A DNA stretch of 64,000 bases from Hydractinia symbiolongicarpus (lineage: Eukaryota; Cnidaria; Hydrozoa; Anthoathecata; Hydractiniidae): contig NC_079885.1 of NCBI RefSeq assembly GCF_029227915.1, forward strand, positions 21,091,001 to 21,155,000, given 5' to 3'. The notes below the pieces were generated by a model. That model had not been told where the DNA came from. It was given only the letters and a program-made list of their open reading frames with translations, and searched no databases. Below are positions 21,901 to 33,000 of this stretch, in pieces. Made by a program: the position numbers and the translations under genes. Each line of letters opens with the position of its first letter. Position 1 is the stretch's first letter.

Positions 21901-22676
21901 CCACGAAGTTTTTCTTCTCGATCTTGTTTGTATTTCTTTTTTATGGAGATACCTCTGTCTTTCCCTTGGTGGCATTGGTATTTCTTTGTACCGAGCCATA
22001 TATATGATATGCCATTAAAATGAATGGGAAGACTGTCTTCTTTATGTGTTAATTGCCAACAAATTTGAGGTGATGAAGAGGCTTCTAAAACCTCTTGTAA
22101 ACATTCTGTAACAAAACGATCAAATCACACATTTTGTGTGATGTGTGATCAGTTGATCTTTTGTTATTGCATTGATTGCTGAATATGAGTTCAAATGAAT
22201 TATATTGATAATATTAATGAAGACTTACGATCTTTGTTGAAATCTTTGGTTTCTGACAAAACTGTGTAATGAGTTTTCGTCTTCACTTCGTATGAATCCA
22301 AAGCCTCGTGAAATTCACTATACGAGGGATAACGATGTAACGAACTACTAGATTCACCGGATTCACCTTGAGAAAAAATATCAAAAATGTAGTAATCCAT
22401 TTCGTGGATAAATATTTCTACATGAAAAAAAAATTCAGTCAAAATAAATGAAAAACTCACCCATAATTTAGCAACAACACCACAAAGTACTCCGTTTTTA
22501 CCACCAAAATACGTATAAAAAATACAGTTGTGAAAAAAAACTTTCAATTTTAATATTTTCTTCGTGTTTATGAAAACACGTGCAACGCACACCTTCTTCT
22601 CATTATATAATAATTTTATGAAGTACTTTTCCCGCGGAATCTGATATTCACGGCGAGACGACATCGCTAACGTCAC
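18966..22676 (-). pseudogene. CaRF domain, MULE transposase, Ulp1 protease, PHD finger fusion, multi-exon
   Basis: Right to left: exon 1 (22676-22463, MSSRREYQIPREKYF); exon 2 (about 22424-22229, YPSYSEFHEALDSYEVKT, GTAAGT donor); exon 3 (about 22109-21662) and exon 4 (about 21465-21131) form a CaRF/ALS2CR8-like DNA-binding region (LDCPVVFSVKKLLLFPGYKI, HSNHNMGEAAGLIEPLDQRV). Exons 5-7 hold the MULE core with its first two catalytic Asp (LLDATYRTTKYA near 20800; YAMVDYDTSEI near 20305), but after FPDIEVF the expected CDFH segment is gone. The last exon has a Ulp1 protease with NHWVTG, LYDSL and DIDCGLFAIAFA (His, Asp, Cys intact), then after a one-base shift a C4HC3 PHD finger (YCICRDIF, MCGECKEWFHRRC, WRCLAC). 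Two frameshifts and an exon duplication make it a pseudogene. Confidence 0.75.
20452..20795 (-). repeat. Perfect 172-bp tandem duplication across an exon-intron-exon block
   Basis: TAACCATCATTTTCGACTC starts at 20452 and 20624, and the 172-bp units look identical. Each unit contains the end of the exon with TTKYALPLYFLVV, a complete short intron and the start of the next exon (VAAVLIPQDESK). The lack of any difference implies a recent event, or an assembly artefact. Confidence 0.9.
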
Positions 22677-22740
22677 ACGACGTCGAAAAAAAAATATATT
22701 TCAGGCCGCCAACTTTCACCGATACAAACTAGCCACCACC

Positions 22741-22975
22741 GGGGTAGGCAAGGCATGGGAGGCACAGGCAAGGGTACAGTAGGCAGGCAACAGAAACGGC
22801 AAAGGAAGAGTAAGGGTGTATTATTAAGCAGGGCAAGGTAAGGGCACGGCAAAGAAACAGGAAACAGCAAAGCAGGGATAAATTAGGCATGGGAAGCGTA
22901 GGCAAAGGCATTAAGGACGGCAAGGAAAAGGCACGGTAAGTACCGGCAAGGCAAGAGAAATGTCTGCTTTATGTA
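22741..22975. repeat. Purine-rich GC minisatellite, right half
   Basis: Continuation of the 18541-18734 array: GGGGTAGGCAAGGCATGGGA, GGCAAGGGTACAG, GGGCAAGGTAAGGGCACGGC. A small related patch occurs at 36735-36770 (GGCAAGGCAAAGGAACGGCA). Confidence 0.8.
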
Positions 22976-23365
22976 GGTTCCCTTTATTTAAACCCCTTCT
23001 ATTAAGCCCCCCCCGTCTAAAACCTCCCTAATTTATCCCCTCCCCCGCGGGGGCTAAAAAGAGGAATTACGGTATTAGTATTACAGGTGTTAGAAAAAAA
23101 AAAATCTGAGATAAGATGTATAATTTTAACCCTCTTTCCCCACCGGTCTAGCTATCCAAGCGAGACATAAAAATTATGCTTTGTAACAATTGTGGTTTCT
23201 AACAGCGGTATTTTATGAATAGCGATAGCGTAAATGGGACTAAAGTTTTTCTACTCTTACCCTCACCCTATAAGAACAAAAAACGAAAGGACAATTGGGC
23301 AGTTAATTAATGAAGTGCGGAGCAATCATATACTTAAATCAACACCTTTTAATCTAATGTGGAAA
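22976..23365. other. No recognised gene; C-rich tracts
   Basis: Holds a C-rich patch (AAGCCCCCCCCGTC near 23005 and CCCCTCCCCCGCGGGGG near 23037). No frame with a recognisable product. Confidence 0.4.
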
Positions 23366-23369
23366 CAAC

Positions 23370-23530
23370 TTAAAAAGAACTAGTCGGTGGCCCGTGGAAA
23401 AATCCACGGTTCGTCCGTCTTTTTTATACAGCACTGCGTGCGTCTCGCTACTTGCGCAGCTAAGCTACCATTTTGCGTTACAGACAGAAGGACAGACGTA
23501 AACGGGTATTATAATATAGATAAAAACGAT
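23370..23530. repeat. Possible short interspersed element
   Basis: Starts CTAGTCGGTGGCCCGTGGAA, forms a hairpin CCGTGGAAAAATCCACGG, is GC-richer than its surroundings and ends with TAAACGGGTATTATAATATAG before A-rich DNA. The sharp edges, internal hairpin and simple tail are what a SINE or MITE would show. No second copy is in this window. Confidence 0.35.
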
Positions 23531-24004
23531 TAAATGGAATAGAATTCTTTAATTCATACTAATAAAATAAAGTAATAAATAATTAGAAGGGTTAACCTTT
23601 AGTAGAACGAGAGGAGAGCAACTTCGAAGTCTGTGTCTCAGGCGGATGTTAACTGAAGCACTAGCTATAAAACGTAATTGACGAAGAAACAGGAATTATA
23701 GGATTTACGGGACCTTAAAAAATCAATGCTACAAATGATTGCACGATGAAGCTTTGTAGACAACTCATAACAATTTTAACTATCTTTATTGTGAATATCA
23801 CATCACAATCTCTCGTTTGTATTTTGTGGACCAGAAATGATGACCATTTTACCCAAATACCATTTGTAGTGTATATCCGCGTATATTTTACATATTAGAC
23901 CGTTTAGTTACTCAAAAATTATTTTTGTCACTGACTTATGGAGTACGAAATTCTAAATCAAAAGGACTTGTTCTTGTTGAGATCTTACGTCATTCTACTA
24001 AAGG
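23531..24004. other. No recognised gene
   Basis: AT-rich sequence without coding or repeat signal. Confidence 0.4.
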
Positions 24005-24470
24005 TTAACAGACGAAATTAAAAAAAAACAAAAAAACATTAGTAAGGTCTGATACGACCCCCCGACCACGTTGACCTCCACGACCGCGTCGGCCACCACG
24101 ACTGCTTCCTTCACCCTTGCTTTTTCGGAATTCTCTTCCGCCATTATGGACCCAACGTCCAAACACCTCAGCCTCCATTGAACCACTGTGGGTCAATCTG
24201 TACCTTAGAAATCGAGTCCAGACATTCACTAAAGGAAAAATAAAGGAAAGGTTAATTCAATAAATTTCATAGATAAAACTGAAGTATATATACCATAGTT
24301 TAATTACGTAACACGAACTTTGAACATTTGAAAATTGATATCTTACTTAATTCCACGTCTGGCGATGTTTCCGTGGTATCTTCCCCCTCCATCCATTCCA
24401 CACCACCTTGCTTGAGCCACCGGCCAAACGATCTGTACCCCGCTGACCCGGGATGTTTAATACGGTGCTC
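24005..24470 (-). CDS. Unrecognised two-exon segment ending in an RGG-rich tail
   Basis: Minus strand. One possible exon (about 24470-24352) reads FIEHRIKHPGSAGYRSF then FGRWLKQGGVEWMEGED, and stops at an AAG/TAAGAT boundary. A second (about 24229-24005) reads NVWTRFLRYRLTHSGSME, VFGRWVHNGGREFRKSKGEG and then SSRGGRRGRGGQRGRG before a stop. The two exons share the motif FGRW-(LKQ/VHN)-GG, so they may be internal repeats of one protein. RGG tails commonly bind nucleic acid. I cannot name the family, and splice sites are not certain. Confidence 0.3.
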
Positions 24471-25416
24471 GATGAATTTACCATAAAGCGCGACTTAAAA
24501 GGACGAATATTTGCGATAAGTTTTTTATTCATGCATACGACTAATGATAACAATAACGATAATATACTTACCAAGTTGGCAATCAATTTGACCTTCAATT
24601 TGACCTTCCATTTTTTGTTATTTTTTGTTTTGCTAAAAAATACAAATGAAGCAGTTGCAAAAATCACAAAACAGGCCATTTTTTATAACAATTTTATTTT
24701 GATTTCGGATACTTTTAGTTTGTATTTGTTTATGTAGCGCTCTTATGTTCGGTAACCACCAGTCTTTGGAGAGGAGGGTTAGTATTTTTGGTACATATAA
24801 TATCAGAAAAGGGGGTCTAATTGGAAGTAATTAAGATTTACTGCTAGGGTGCTTTTAGGTACTTCATAATTTCCCGCAAACTACAGCATGCTCTATTTCG
24901 GTATTTATATTTTTTTACAGATATGTTATCATTCGGTCCCTTGATAATCTGGTTCAGACGATATAGTCAAATAATTCAAAAAGCCTTCTATATACTTGTA
25001 TTTTTAATTTAATACAACTTTTCACAAAATTGATTTTTTTTCTCTTCTTTAACTGTTAACGTTAAAATTTATGATCTATTATATATAGTGCTAGGTAATT
25101 TAGGAAAATAATAATGAAAATCGTGACAAAATAGAGACATATCTAAGGCCTACTTTATACAGGTATAATAGCATCGCATCAAAATGATTTCAACAGACCA
25201 GTACGTATGCAGAAGATGTTATAATGTAAATAGGCCATCAGCTTCCTGTCACTGAAACATCGTACTAGATCTGAATTCCACACGACATTAATGCGACTGT
25301 ATAAACTAGACATAACAAACTAACAAGCTAAATATATTAACTGCAATACTTCTAATGAATTTTTCCAATATGCAAAGTTCTCATGAGCAACAACTATACT
25401 AATATTTGATATACAC
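24471..25416. other. No recognised gene
   Basis: AT-rich, no domain-bearing frame. A short hydrophobic minus-strand frame at 24347-24679 overlaps the preceding item and is probably chance. Confidence 0.4.
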
Positions 25417-25417
25417 A

Positions 25418-25734
25418 GGGGCTGATCCAGAAATTTATTTTGGCGTCGATAGCGCCGCAGATAGAAAAACCTTTAGGGCAACAAAAATACATGGCTTTAG
25501 CATATCGTTTTCTTTTTTAGTATAGAACATAGTTTCTTTATGAACATATATATCTTCTCTGTGATTGAAGATATATATATAAATATAATATGAGATATAA
25601 AATATCCAGAAAATAAGAAATAATGCAATTCTCAAGCATTTTAAATTATGTGTTTCTAAGTTGGGCGCCCAAATTAGATGTCCCCAAAATCGGTATACCG
25701 ATGTCCAAATTGGCTTGGATCAGCCCTTGATACA
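25418..25734. mobile_element. Possible hAT-like MITE (about 317 bp)
   Basis: Left end CAGGGGCTGATCCAGAAATT; right end reads, in reverse, CAAGGGCTGATCCAAGCC. A 14-bp inverted repeat beginning CAGGGGC is characteristic of hAT ends. Flanks TGATATACA and ATACACAA are similar but I could not fix an exact 8-bp duplication. No coding capacity. Confidence 0.4.
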
Positions 25735-28530
25735 CAAGTAAATGTAACAAGTCTACTTTATAACGCTCACAATATGCTAGATAAAGCAAAAAGGAAAATA
25801 TGACCTTATTGATACTAATTTTTCGCGCACCGGAAAAAAAATTATTATTTTGCGTAATAATTTTCGCGCAATAGTAATAGTAATGAATTTCGCGCGGATT
25901 TATTTTTATGCACAAAATTCAATTCCCCCAAAAATTCCGAGCTGAAAGTGACGGCCAAACCCTTCATATAGCCGAGCTTTCTAAGAATAGCCTCGTTTTC
26001 AAAATAATTATTTTCTTTAAATCTAAATAAAATCCAACTAGAATATTATATTGCTCTAAAAACTTCATTTTTGTCATGATAATTTGATATTCTATCTGAA
26101 TATCTTTATTAGAAGAGCATAAAACTTTTATAAAATTTTGGATGACGTCATAATTATTATAATTTATGAAATTCGGGAAAGGTATTATATTTTTGCGCTT
26201 TATAATTTTCGCGCAAAACCTAACTTTTTTGCACAAATACGCAAAATTAGTACGAATAAGGTATTGAAATTCGTTTTTCAAAAAGAAGTATTCTACAAGA
26301 ATGAATTTTTGCAAAATCGACAAAAACGTGCTAAATTAATTCCCTTATGGTAGCTAAATTTTTACTGACTAAACTCAAAAATAATCTATGTAGCAACTTA
26401 TCTAGCCTACTTTATACGGCCATCTCGATTTGAATTCTAGGTGACGTTAATGCTGCCGTAAAAGTAGACCTAAGACACAAGTTTAAACTGTCTATTAACT
26501 GCAATACTCGCAAGGTTCTAACAATTTTTCTCACTTTGAAACTTCGTTGTGACTAACAACCATGAAGGATCCTATAACGGTTAAATACTATACTAATAAC
26601 TGATATAAGTAAGGGGATTATTTGAGGATTATGATGATTGAAAAATTGTGTAAATGCTGAAAAATAAAGTTAAGACAATTACATTTCCTAACACAGGCTA
26701 GAACTAAGCATCTATCACTTCCCACCCTCATTGCTATGATTTTAGAAAAAAGCTTGTAGAGTATATGCTTACCAAATAAATCCTTCATGTATGTTTCATT
26801 GATACCATTGCCAGGGTGCGTCATGGATACCATTGTTAGTGTAGAGAATTTTCCTAAATGATTTACAAATTTACATTATGAATTGCGCAGTCCAAAAATT
26901 AAATGACATGACAAGTATCATTTGGCCGTCCTAACTCACTGTGAAAGAGTAGTTATGAAAAATAATGATATGAAAAATTAAAAAAAAATTCACTGGCGGT
27001 ACAATCTCTTAATAATGTCACATTTTATACAGAAGTGAAATTGAAACAAGTGTGGTTCCAAAATTGTTAAATTAACTTAAAAATTACATTACATAATGAA
27101 AATGGCAGTCCCACCTATGAAATATAAAATTAATTAATAAGAGCTACTTATCTGGTTGTTTTTTATTTAAAATAACTGCCACGTTATATCTTCCATTAGA
27201 ATTTGAAAAAACTTGCTAACGTCTTCTACAAATTCCTTGGAATTTTTTTTATAGTACCTGAAAACAGGAAAAAGACAAAAGCGAGCAACAAAGGAACAGG
27301 AAGTGTACAGTATCAGTGAAATTACAAAATACATTAATTTTCAAATATTTGGTGCTAATTTGATTCCTTTTTAACTGATTGTACCTTATGCGTATAACTT
27401 ATTTTTGTGGATTTGGCTGAAAACCGCAAAACTAAGATCTGTGAAAAATTTAAAATCTCTTATCCGTAAAAATGTTCTATTTGTTCGTACTTCAAACCTA
27501 AACCTCAGACATTGAGTTCTTTGTTTCACATTTGAAAATACTTTTTTCTGAATACCTTTACTAATCTTTTGGCATGTGCAAAAATTTATTTCTCATATTT
27601 CTGGAAAACGAAGTCATCTAAAAATATAGCATTTTGGGCCAGCACCACAAAAATTTTGTATGCATAAGGTATTAATTGCCGGTCTCCTCCATCCCCTTAC
27701 AACCGGACCTATCCTCACCAATATATCTCCTTAATGTCCTCACATAATTTTTAGGTTTTTTCCTTCATGGTTTGAAATCAAGACTGTGTGATATCTTAGG
27801 GGATCATAGTATCATTATGGTCAGTTAAAAATTATTTTCATTGTTATATAGTGAAAGTCTTTCCATAGTACTGATTTTGAGGAATATTAAAGTGTCAAAT
27901 TTGACATTTCAGGATTTACTGACATTGGTTACAAAAGTCAATGATGATGATACTTAATTTGTAAAATAAAAATAAAAACACAAAAATTGTTTTAGTGAAC
28001 TTAGTAAAACTTGAAACTTAGTAATATGAACCCCCTGGGATAATTGTAAGTATACATACTATACACGGAACTAAATGTTTAGAATGTCATACACATTAAC
28101 ACATAAAATTTAGTATAAAAAAAGGGGAGGAAACCAAGAAGTGACCCACTTTTAAATTGACTTAGCTTAATGTTAAAAACCTTTTGTTTTACATTCTTAG
28201 AAGGAAAAAAGACAAGAAGGTAAATCAACTCAAAAGTCTTGTTACAAACTTGATTATATTAGGGCCTTCAGTAACTTAAGACTTGGTATGTGTTAATGAG
28301 CATGTATTTTAGACAAAAAGCCTTGTAAATAAAAGATTTTTCAGTGTTAAATAAGGACAATTTAAATTTGATGCACAAATTATCAAAATTTTAAGAAACT
28401 CTGAGTGCACACAATTGCTTAGGCTTCTTACAAAAAACGAGGATTAATTTGCCTTTAAATTGAGTTTGTTGATAATAATCACACATCTTGATGCCTGATT
28501 TTAGGCAGAGTATTTTTAGTTTATTTTAAC
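25735..28530. other. 2.8 kb non-coding, AT-rich
   Basis: No frame longer than about 120 codons and none with a recognisable domain. TTTTCGCGC-containing patches recur near 25820, 25860, 25892 and 26210, suggesting diverged repeat pieces. A small hairpin GCCTGATTTTAGGC lies at 28493-28506, close to the left side of the Helitron-associated tandem repeat. Confidence 0.45.
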
Positions 28531-29063
28531 CATGATTCTTGGATACAGCTTACTATAAATTGATATTAAATCGAGTGTCTGACTTCGGCTTATTACATCC
28601 AATAATTACGAATTCATGGGCAGACGGTTGTTTTGAGAAACAACTATTCTGTCTGTTGAACTAAAAACTTGTACCATGATTCTTGGATACAGCTTACTAC
28701 ACATTGATATTAGATCAAGTGTTTGACTTCGGCTTATTACATCCAATAATTACGAATTCATGGGCAGACGGTTGTTTTGAGAAACAACTATTCTGTCTGT
28801 CGAACTAAAAATGTTTACCATGATTCTTGGATACAGCTTACTACACATTGATATTAGATCAAGTGTTTGACTTCGGCTTATTACATCCAATAATTACGAA
28901 TTTATGGGCAGACGGTTGTTTTGAGAAACAACTATTCTGTCTGTTGAATTAAAAATGTTTACCATGATTCTTGGATACAGCTTACTATACATTGATATTA
29001 TAATCAAGTATTTGACTTCGGCTTATTACATCCAATAATTACGAATTCATGGGCAGACGGTTT
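28531..29063. repeat. 144-bp tandem repeat, about 3.7 copies, each with a hairpin
   Basis: CATGATTCTTGGATACAGC begins at 28531, 28675, 28819 and 28963, spaced exactly 144 bp. Each full unit contains GTTGTTTTGAGAAACAAC (7-bp stem, 4-base loop) nested in CAGAC...GTCTG. The fourth unit ends inside CAGACGG. It lies just past the C-terminus of the Helitron helicase, so it is probably in that element's 3' non-coding region. Confidence 0.9.
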
Positions 29064-29191
29064 TTATTTTGTTTATTTTCTAAATCAAAATTTTACTTCG
29101 CATATTGATTTCACAACAAATATATGAACATATACAATGTTTTTTAATGTATATTATCTCCAACATAGGTTAATTTCAGTTGTGATTATCA

Positions 29192-30078
29192 TTATGATTG
29201 AGATGTGCATATAATACATGAGCAATCTGCAGATGGTGAAGGACAAACTGCATCTTCAATATCATCATCGCAAAACTCGTCAAGGTCTTTCAGCAAGTTA
29301 ATATACTTTACTATAGTGATATCAAATTTTTTTATTGTTTCATTTGATAATGCTTTCAGCCGTTGCTCTTCCTCTTGTCTGGCTTTCATACGAGGATGTG
29401 TATTAACGTACAAGAGACGTTCTTGAGTAATTGGCTCGACAAGTGCCCAATTCCTTTCTTTTTCGCATCTTGAAAATGCAGTGTAAGCTGTACCAAGGTT
29501 ATTTTTTTCCATCTGAATTGATTGTTGTAACTTGATACGCATGTGGGTGGCAGTTTTACCATCTCCAATCGACATACCCTGACTTTTAGCAATTGTTATC
29601 GCATATCCTGGCATCAATGGCAGGCCATTTCTGCTGCAACAATTAGATTCACATCGACCTTCAACAGCAGTAATTAGTATCCATGTTGGATGTTCTGGAA
29701 TCCATATTGGGCCTTTATAATTTGGGAAATCGACAATGACAGCTATAGGAAATTCAGGTGGTGACATATTTGGCGAATAAAGGATTGCAATTACTTTTCC
29801 CATCGCACCCTTATTAAGACCGAGGCCCGTAAGACCTTTTTGGTTCTTAGTGAGTATTACAGTTGCACCAACTGCCATTATCTCAGCGGTATTTGACCCA
29901 GTTGCTTATCAGTCAAAGAGTGGTGTTTACCACGGCCTCTTGATGGAATTACAGCAACAGGCACACCAAGGCTAGCTAATTTATTGTGATTTTCCTCATT
30001 AACTTCATTCCTTGTTTCCATCAATGTAAGGACGCGACCATGCGAAAAGTTACATTTTTTCGGTTTGTGGCAAAGCAT
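29192..30078 (-). pseudogene. C-terminal helicase part of the Helitron RepHel, frameshifted
   Basis: Two minus-strand frames continue the large Helitron protein. The first (30078-29878) reads CNFSHGRVLTLMETRNEVNE and RGKHHSLTDKQLGQIP. The second (29878-29192) reads MAVGATVILTKNQKGLTGLG, PGYAITIAKSQGMSIGD near 29607 and LGTAYTAFSRCEKERNWAL near 29490. These are the late Pif1/RecD-type helicase motifs. Two one-base shifts separate the pieces from the main frame; the first falls in a run of six A at about 30055, the second near 29885. The protein ends in a cysteine-containing tail (DCSCIICTSQS). Confidence 0.8.
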
Positions 30079-33000
30079 CTTCGTAACGACTATTTATATC
30101 TTGCCAGTCTTGTTGAGTGATCGATCCATTACGTATTCTAAGTAGTCGCTGCAAAAGAGCTAACTGATCTGGGCCTTGACGCATTGTTTCTGTAAGAACA
30201 ATAACATCTTGAAACGAGCGATAGATTGCATAGCCAGCAAAGTTGATTGTCGAATCATCGTGTTTTGGTGGCTGATGTAGATCCAAAGCACGAATTGGTC
30301 CAAGCTGACCAAGGTCACCAAAGAAATTGACAGCTGGTACACCACCATAATAATTATCAAAGTCTCCCGTAGCCTCGCATAATCTTTGGCTGCACCAGGC
30401 CACAAGAAGCTTCGACTGCATGCTACGTTCATCAATATTAAGTTGAAATAATTTCAGTTCATTGTTTTCATGCATACCTGTATACTTTCTCAGCTTTCTT
30501 AGAGATACATCACCCAACGGATAGTCAGAAAGCTGGACAGAATTTAAATTCTTATCTTTTTTCAGTTTGTGTGGTGGTGGAGTCATTGAATGTATAGTGC
30601 GACCATTAGGTATGAGGACTGATGCTGCACCAGTTGGGGCCAAGTTCATAACAGCAGAATTTCGCTTAAAAATACGCCGAACGATTCTGGTGAGCGCAGT
30701 AATGATGAATGTTTTCCCAACACCAGCTGTTCCTTGTATTAATAAACGTAATGGCTGGGTACCTGTTGGCAAAGTTCCTTTTGCAACATGCAATAAATGC
30801 TGAAGATTTATACCAATGACTGTTCTCTGTAATTCATTAGCATTTAAGATGTTTATTTGGGGTAAGGTAAAATCATCAGCCAGCTGCAATTCATTTCTTT
30901 CTGCTTCTTCAGATATAGATTGTAACCATGTGTCAGCATTAATTGGCCATTGACTACCAAAACTTTGAATTGCATAATTATTCCAATCAAATGTAGGCCC
31001 TCCATTGGGAAGAACTTGTTGTACATCCGGCTCATTGATATCAGCAACGTGATGCCTTGCAATATCTCTCATTATCGCTCTGCCTATGTTCATTTGTGCA
31101 ATGACTGAATTTTGGGAACTTTGAGAACTTGCATCTGTATATTGTGATGATTGACATGAAGACTGATTATCGGTTTCATTATTGATTACACGAGTGTGAC
31201 TTTGTTTTCTCTCACTCTTTTTATCGAATGATTGTTTAGCCTCCTTCAATGCATCTATTAATATAGGGGGATAGTTTTCAGTTTGAACAAAGGAAGCCAA
31301 AGCAGCAGCAAATGACTCATGTTGTCCCTTCAATTCTTCAGTATTATGCCACGTTCCAACAGAAAATATAACGAGCATAGCTTTTGCATAGTCCTCAGTA
31401 ACAGGCCAAACAGGTTTTGTAGATATTCCTGTAAAAACTGGCACGTGATCTACTTTGCAGGTACAATTACATTTCTTGCTCCAGTTCCATAATGATATTT
31501 CTGGCTCAGTTTCTCTACGCTTATCGCTCAAGTATTTATCCAATGTGCTATTCTTTGTAACGGTTCCATCTTCACCAGACGTATCCAATGCTCGGAAGCC
31601 ACTGATACCAATGTATCGAAAATTCCTGGTACATCTAGTCAAACGGCCACCACTATTAATAAAATCTGCCGCAGCACCTGGTACATCTACTAGACCAGCA
31701 ATTTTTTGAAGTAGTCGTTGAGCCAAATTTTTAACAGTGCTTCCATCAGCAGTGTTTTCAATGAGATGCCGATAAACATGTACCAAATCTTCAGTTGAGG
31801 CTGCCCCCTTGCAAGCATAACCAGCAATGTATTTTTGAAGAGCCAGAAGATCCTGATCGATAATGACTTGACTGTCACAATTTGCTAGCCAACTAAGCAG
31901 ACGTGTTTTAACATGCATCATTAGGCGAGGATGATTGCGTGGTCCCTCATATCTAGGATGTTCCCCTTTTGTTATGACAGCATGAAAAGGATGAATCTCT
32001 TTGCCACTTGTTTTTTTGGTTTGTGGATCAAGATCACCAAAATGAAAACGACAGTACTTTTTTGGAGCGGTATCCTTTTCCTTATTATTCTTACGACGAT
32101 AACGCAAACAACTGGAATTACAATTATGGAGACCTATTCTATTAACAAGATAAGTATGTTGCTCTCTTATACCACCTTCATGGTTAGCGACATCTGCAAG
32201 TTCTTGCGCCAATGGGTTATGGTCTGGAGGAGCTTGACTCCCTTCTGGTGTTGGCCATTGATTTTTGTTTGGAACCCCAGTTTTAATTCCAGAGGTATTT
32301 ATAATTTCATTCCCCCCAGCAGGATGCAGTGAAGTAATTATGGGTGAAAAAATGTCATCACTGTCTTCATTTGTGGTTTGCAACCAATTTTGAAGTTCTT
32401 GTGCAGCAGTTTGGGATGCTTGTGAGTCAGGTACATCATTCGACAATCCATCCATGATTGTTTTGACCTTTTGAGCGTGTTTAGAGGACGATATAATTGC
32501 GTGACCATGTATCTCACCTCGACCTTTAGCGAATTCATATCGCCCCCAACTATCATTATATTGAAACACTTTCTTGTTGACTGTGGCAAAGTAATTTATA
32601 GTCCTTGCATCAAAATACTGTGTGACGATATGAAGATTTTGTAGAATCATTTCCCGCTTGAATTTGCTGTCGTTTTCCATTTGTTGCCGCACAGTATCTT
32701 CGTTTAAATTGTTTATTAAGGCATGATACTTAATAAGTAATTCATGTAATGGTTTCCAATGGAATTCTGCACAACTGTTGGTATCAAAATAGCCCGGTAA
32801 ATCGCCAAACTCCTTTCGTCTGAAAAACAATAGAGCATCCACTTTTTTTTTTTGGTCTCTCCAGTATGGATCAGTATTCACCAGGTTTTTTCCAATACTA
32901 ATAATTTTTCGTGGAACTGAATCATCGTCATTTTGTAAATTATCTCTCAGTTCAGCAATTGTGAGATGTGCATCATTTAATTGTTGGGAAACAAGAAAGC

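Larger units (their letters stand above)
18735..22740 (-). mobile_element. MULE-like DNA transposon with CaRF, transposase, Ulp1 and PHD coding
   Basis: The ends are perfect inverted repeats of 32 bp beginning GGTGGTGGCTAGTTTGTATC. Both ends are flanked by GGGGTAGGC (18726-18734 and 22741-22749), a 9-bp direct repeat as expected from a Mutator-like target duplication, though the G-rich minisatellite target makes chance matches easier. The single gene inside runs right to left in about eight exons. A MULE-type catalytic core (LLDATYRTTKYALPL, then MVDYDTSEILSLQDVFPDI) agrees with the 9-bp duplication. The element is 4.0 kb with intact ends but its transposase is truncated, so it would depend on another copy to move. 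Confidence 0.8.

Noticed and set aside
28531-29063. CRISPR-like array
   Set aside because: Units of 144 bp are repeated in full with no unique spacers, and the genome is eukaryotic.
29205-29426. Plus-strand frames opposite the Helitron
   Set aside because: They lie opposite well-recognised helicase and OTU/Rep coding sequence and have no domains.
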